A DNA stretch of 16,550 bases from Chrysiogenales bacterium (GTDB lineage: Bacteria; Acidobacteriota; Aminicenantia; UBA2199): assembly GCA_004525465.1 (NCBI GenBank), contig SPCN01000016.1, positions 1-16,550 of the forward strand, written 5' to 3'. Shown here piece by piece: positions 15,001 to 16,550 of this stretch (positions are counted from its first letter, which is position 1; the number at the start of each line of letters is the position of its first letter). Both the position numbers and the translations under genes were made by a program. The notes beneath the pieces are model-generated. The model worked only from the letters and a program-made list of their open reading frames with translations. It made no database searches and was not told the origin of the DNA.

Positions 15001-15838
15001 CTCTGGCACGCCTAATTTTATAGTGGTGTATGGCATAGACCAATGTCTGGAAAAATCAAAGGACGACTTGAAAGCGCTGGGGAATCTGATGTTGCAGCAG
15101 GGCAAGCCCGGCCAGCCAGGCAATGGCCTGATCCTGATCAGCGAATTCGCAAATTCCCAGGGGCTGCTGGACATGGGCGCCGATCCCCGCTACCTGCCCG
15201 GAGGCGTCCGCCATGGCGATCCTGCTATCAGCCGTTTCCAGAAATTGTGGAACATCGGTCCAGATCAGATTTTCAACCCGGTTGATTTTGGGGAAAGATT
15301 CAGCAATGGTAAAATCAAGGCCCTGCTGATATTTGGTGAAAATCCTCTGGCCTCGACGGCAGCAGGCAAGATGCTGGCTGCTGTTGAATTCACCCTGGTA
15401 GTTGATTTTTTCATGAGCGCCAGCGCCTCAGAAGCCAACGTGGTATTGCCGGCATCGACCCCACTGGAGAGTTCAGGGACTTTTACCGCTTGCGACCGCC
15501 GTTTGCAGCACAACCAGGCGATATTTCCTCCCAAAAGCGGGATGGCCAACTGGGAGATTATTTGCCGCTTGGCTGAAAAAACAACGCAAGCCATGCAATT
15601 TCAAAACACAGATGACGTTTTCAAAGAGATCCAGCAAGCCAACCCGTTTTACCAAAATGTTGAAATGGGCGGTTTCTGGGGGGATAATTTGTTCCGGGAA
15701 AACTTCCATACTGCCAACGGCAAAGGAAAATTCCTGCCGCTAACCATCAAGATCGCCACTTGCAACCAGGAGAAGCAACCGTTGCTCGCCAGTGAAGACT
15801 ATATCCAAACTAAAATTAAAAACAAACTGGTGGTATAA
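12086..15838 (+). CDS. Giant iron-sulfur flavoprotein: NuoG-type 2Fe-2S + GltD/NfnB-like module + ferredoxin + degenerate molybdopterin-oxidoreductase domain
   Basis: A 1250-residue soluble electron-transfer subunit. Domains: 1-90, NuoG-type ferredoxin with C37-x10-C48-x2-C51-x13-C65. About 97-160, iron-sulfur region with H97, C101, C105, C109, C144, C148, C152 and C156. 190-505, FAD/NAD(P)H module with GGGPAG (199-204) and GGGNTA (331-336). 572-583, a cysteine cluster (C572, C575, C577, C583). 620-680, two 4Fe-4S motifs (C622-C632, C665-C675). From about 699, a formate-dehydrogenase-like fold with its own 4Fe-4S site (C701, C704, C708, C736). At the FDH active site the aligned Sec/Cys-His pair is F827-N828. 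The chain ends at 1250 shortly after GKGKFLPL, so the C-terminal molybdopterin-binding domain is essentially missing. Annotation pipelines would probably call it formate dehydrogenase, but it looks non-catalytic, like NuoG. It sits 13 bp after the nuoF-like gene and probably links its NADH site to a second NAD(P)H site. Confidence 0.88.
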   Translation: MDNVKINIDGKEVNARPNQTILEVIQENQLAEIPTLCHDPKLPPYGSCYLCVVEVEGVSKLIPSCSSPVADKMVIHTDNPRIHEARKTALELLLSNHYADCLAPCQQTCPAGVDVQGYIALIAMGKPMEAIRLIKETNPLPLVCGRVCVRECEVACRRNRVDETVGIDYLKRFASDIDIEDPWTPQPAPLNGKKVAVVGGGPAGLTCAYYLLLKGYAITLFDKAPELGGMLRYGIPEYRLPKKLLDKEINWITNLGVTVKTNSALGRDFTIEDLKEQGFDSIYLAFGAQKAKNMRLPGEERISGVIPGIDFLWQLQNEKKPEIYGNVVVVGGGNTAIDAARSAKRLGADKVTLLYRRTRNEMPAHHMEIDAALDENVELILLSAPTELIQENGRLKALTCIRMELGEADASGRRSPVPVPGSEYQLPCDFVISAIGQDVDLCGLQKNPQLQSTKYNTLVFSQGTFETSLPGVFTGGDMATGPAVAIDAIAHGKIAANAIDHHVRSGQAAGEEKEFISRKEIFGDIPDSDFSHFAKIAKEKMPELPAQKRAKTFAEVELGFSDQQAKNETRRCLECGCSAYFECALRKHAVDFKIDLKKFIGEVRKYAVDKAHPFITLDPNKCIACGRCVRTCSEILKVSALGFVYRGFKSVVRPSMEKKLLETNCISCGNCIAACPTGAIAEHLPFVKPGPWAGKKHLSICHFCSVGCVLHYKVFDQDAFSAEGFSGDSHNKGYLCHKGRFAYRYMLDEQRLLKPILKDKKGLRETSWEKALAHAAKKINAISKKYGPEAVAVFASPRLANEELYLLQKWVRAGFKTNMIGSFSNMFNGRDLDALDEMFGLTASTTTMDEFKNADVIMVMNAELTENNLVAELKIKEAMKKGARLVAVSSSENSLSKIADLWLDPKRGTNTALLAGIANELIKKEMIDSDFISRRTENFPSYQASIAKLDRERTIETTGVNPEKFDQIVAMLSGTPNFIVVYGIDQCLEKSKDDLKALGNLMLQQGKPGQPGNGLILISEFANSQGLLDMGADPRYLPGGVRHGDPAISRFQKLWNIGPDQIFNPVDFGERFSNGKIKALLIFGENPLASTAAGKMLAAVEFTLVVDFFMSASASEANVVLPASTPLESSGTFTACDRRLQHNQAIFPPKSGMANWEIICRLAEKTTQAMQFQNTDDVFKEIQQANPFYQNVEMGGFWGDNLFRENFHTANGKGKFLPLTIKIATCNQEKQPLLASEDYIQTKIKNKLVV

Positions 15839-15867
15839 TGTTCAAGTTGCATTAATTAGGTTGCCAA

Positions 15868-16550
15868 GTGAAAAAAAACATCCAGCGCAAAGAATGCATT
15901 GAATGCGCCCGAAAGCTCGAATACGATCTTAAGGAAAGGATCAAGGAACTTGAATGCCTGTATATCATCAGTTCCCAGATTGAGTCCGGAAAGAACCTGG
16001 AACAAATATTGGAAAATTCTGCGGCAAATCTGGTCAAGGGGTTTCAATATCCCGAGATGGCGTGCGCGGCCATCATCCTGGACCAAAACCAATTTACTCC
16101 CGGAACCATATCCTGCGAAAATATCAAGGCTTCGCTCCAGTCCGATATCGTGGTCAACGGCAAGACCCGGGGTTGCGTCAAGATCGGTTATTTGAAGGAA
16201 GGCGATTTTCTCGAGGAAGAAAAAAAGCTCATCAAGGAAATCGGCCACATGATCTCCAAAGCTGTTGAAAAGCATGAATTGCAGCTGGAACTGCAAAAAT
16301 ACGTAGGCAATCTGAAGGACCTAGTCAAGGCCAAGACCAAAGAGTTGGAGAAATCCAAAAAACGTTTCGAGGACCTTTTCGAAAACGCCCCCGACGGCAT
16401 CGTCATTTCCAAGCTGAACGGGGACATCCTGAAGGCCAACCGCGCCTTTTATCGCATGCTGCATTACCCCGAGGACGGGTCGGTCCAACTCAACTTCGTC
16501 CGGGACAAATTGTATGCCAATATTCCCCGCATCCGGCCGTTCATTTTCAA
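15868..16550 (+). CDS. GAF-PAS sensor protein, probably a histidine kinase (3' end missing)
   Basis: Open frame from a GTG start to the window end (227 complete codons seen). It begins with a coiled-coil segment (about 15-40, KERIKELECLYIISSQIE) typical of soluble GAF/PAS sensor kinases. A GAF-like domain follows (about 40-135, including GFQYPEMACAAIIL and SDIVVNGKTRGCVKIGYL), then a helical linker (136-166) and the start of a PAS domain (167 onward, FEDLFENAPDGIVISKLNGDILKANRAF in two contiguous blocks). No transmembrane segment is seen, so it should be cytoplasmic. An N-terminal CxxC (C10, C13) is present. An in-frame TAA at 15853 rules out a longer N terminus; AGG lies 7-9 bases before the GTG. 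It starts 29 bp after the fusion gene, so it is probably in the same operon and a candidate partner for the receiver protein at its head. The kinase domain is inferred and lies outside the window. Confidence 0.8.
   Translation, partial: MKKNIQRKECIECARKLEYDLKERIKELECLYIISSQIESGKNLEQILENSAANLVKGFQYPEMACAAIILDQNQFTPGTISCENIKASLQSDIVVNGKTRGCVKIGYLKEGDFLEEEKKLIKEIGHMISKAVEKHELQLELQKYVGNLKDLVKAKTKELEKSKKRFEDLFENAPDGIVISKLNGDILKANRAFYRMLHYPEDGSVQLNFVRDKLYANIPRIRPFIF

Overview
The window is about 16.5 kb of bacterial chromosome with roughly balanced base composition and dense coding. It reads as an anaerobic or fermentative bacterium: it carries an Nfn-type transhydrogenase, a NuoE/NuoF pair of the kind found in bifurcating complexes, and a very large iron-sulfur flavoprotein. 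A C10 peptidase ends in a Fn3-like domain of a style I associate with Candidatus Aminicenantes and related Acidobacteria-like lineages. That taxonomic guess is recall-based and weak. There are no tRNA or rRNA genes, CRISPR arrays or insertion sequences.

Layout. (1) 1-1745, plus strand: the end of rimO (5' end cut by the window) overlaps pgpA. (2) 1753-3204, minus strand: a secreted C10 (streptopain-like) cysteine peptidase, convergent with pgpA across a perfect A/T-rich inverted repeat. (3) 3313-4781, plus strand: rpmB, a LOG/TIGR00725-like protein and truA, a housekeeping group. (4) 8317-4869, minus strand: nfnA, nfnB and a membrane-anchored RsbU/SpoIIE-type PP2C phosphatase, probably one operon. 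(5) 8318-8732: a 415-bp divergent regulatory region with a strong-looking sigma-54 (-24/-12) promoter facing right and a candidate upstream palindrome. (6) 8733-16550, plus strand: a response-regulator receiver fused to two Lrp/AsnC-C-terminal (RAM)-like repeats, a NuoE-like subunit, a NuoF-like subunit, a 1250-residue fusion (NuoG-type 2Fe-2S, GltD/NfnB-like FAD-NAD(P)H module, ferredoxin module, molybdopterin-oxidoreductase fold), and a GAF-PAS sensor protein cut by the window end.

How they may work together. NfnAB is expected to couple NADH, NADPH and ferredoxin. The divergent NuoE-NuoF-fusion complex has an NADH/FMN site, a long iron-sulfur chain and a second FAD/NAD(P)H site. Its molybdopterin domain lacks the catalytic Sec/Cys-His pair of formate dehydrogenases and the C-terminal cofactor-binding domain, so it looks non-catalytic (NuoG-like). 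Both arms carry signalling genes: the phosphatase on one side, the receiver-RAM protein and GAF-PAS sensor on the other. The best candidate for an undescribed system is therefore a sigma-54-controlled pyridine-nucleotide/ferredoxin redox complex with built-in signalling. Whether it mainly interconverts electron carriers, or reports redox state to the signalling proteins, cannot be settled from sequence alone.
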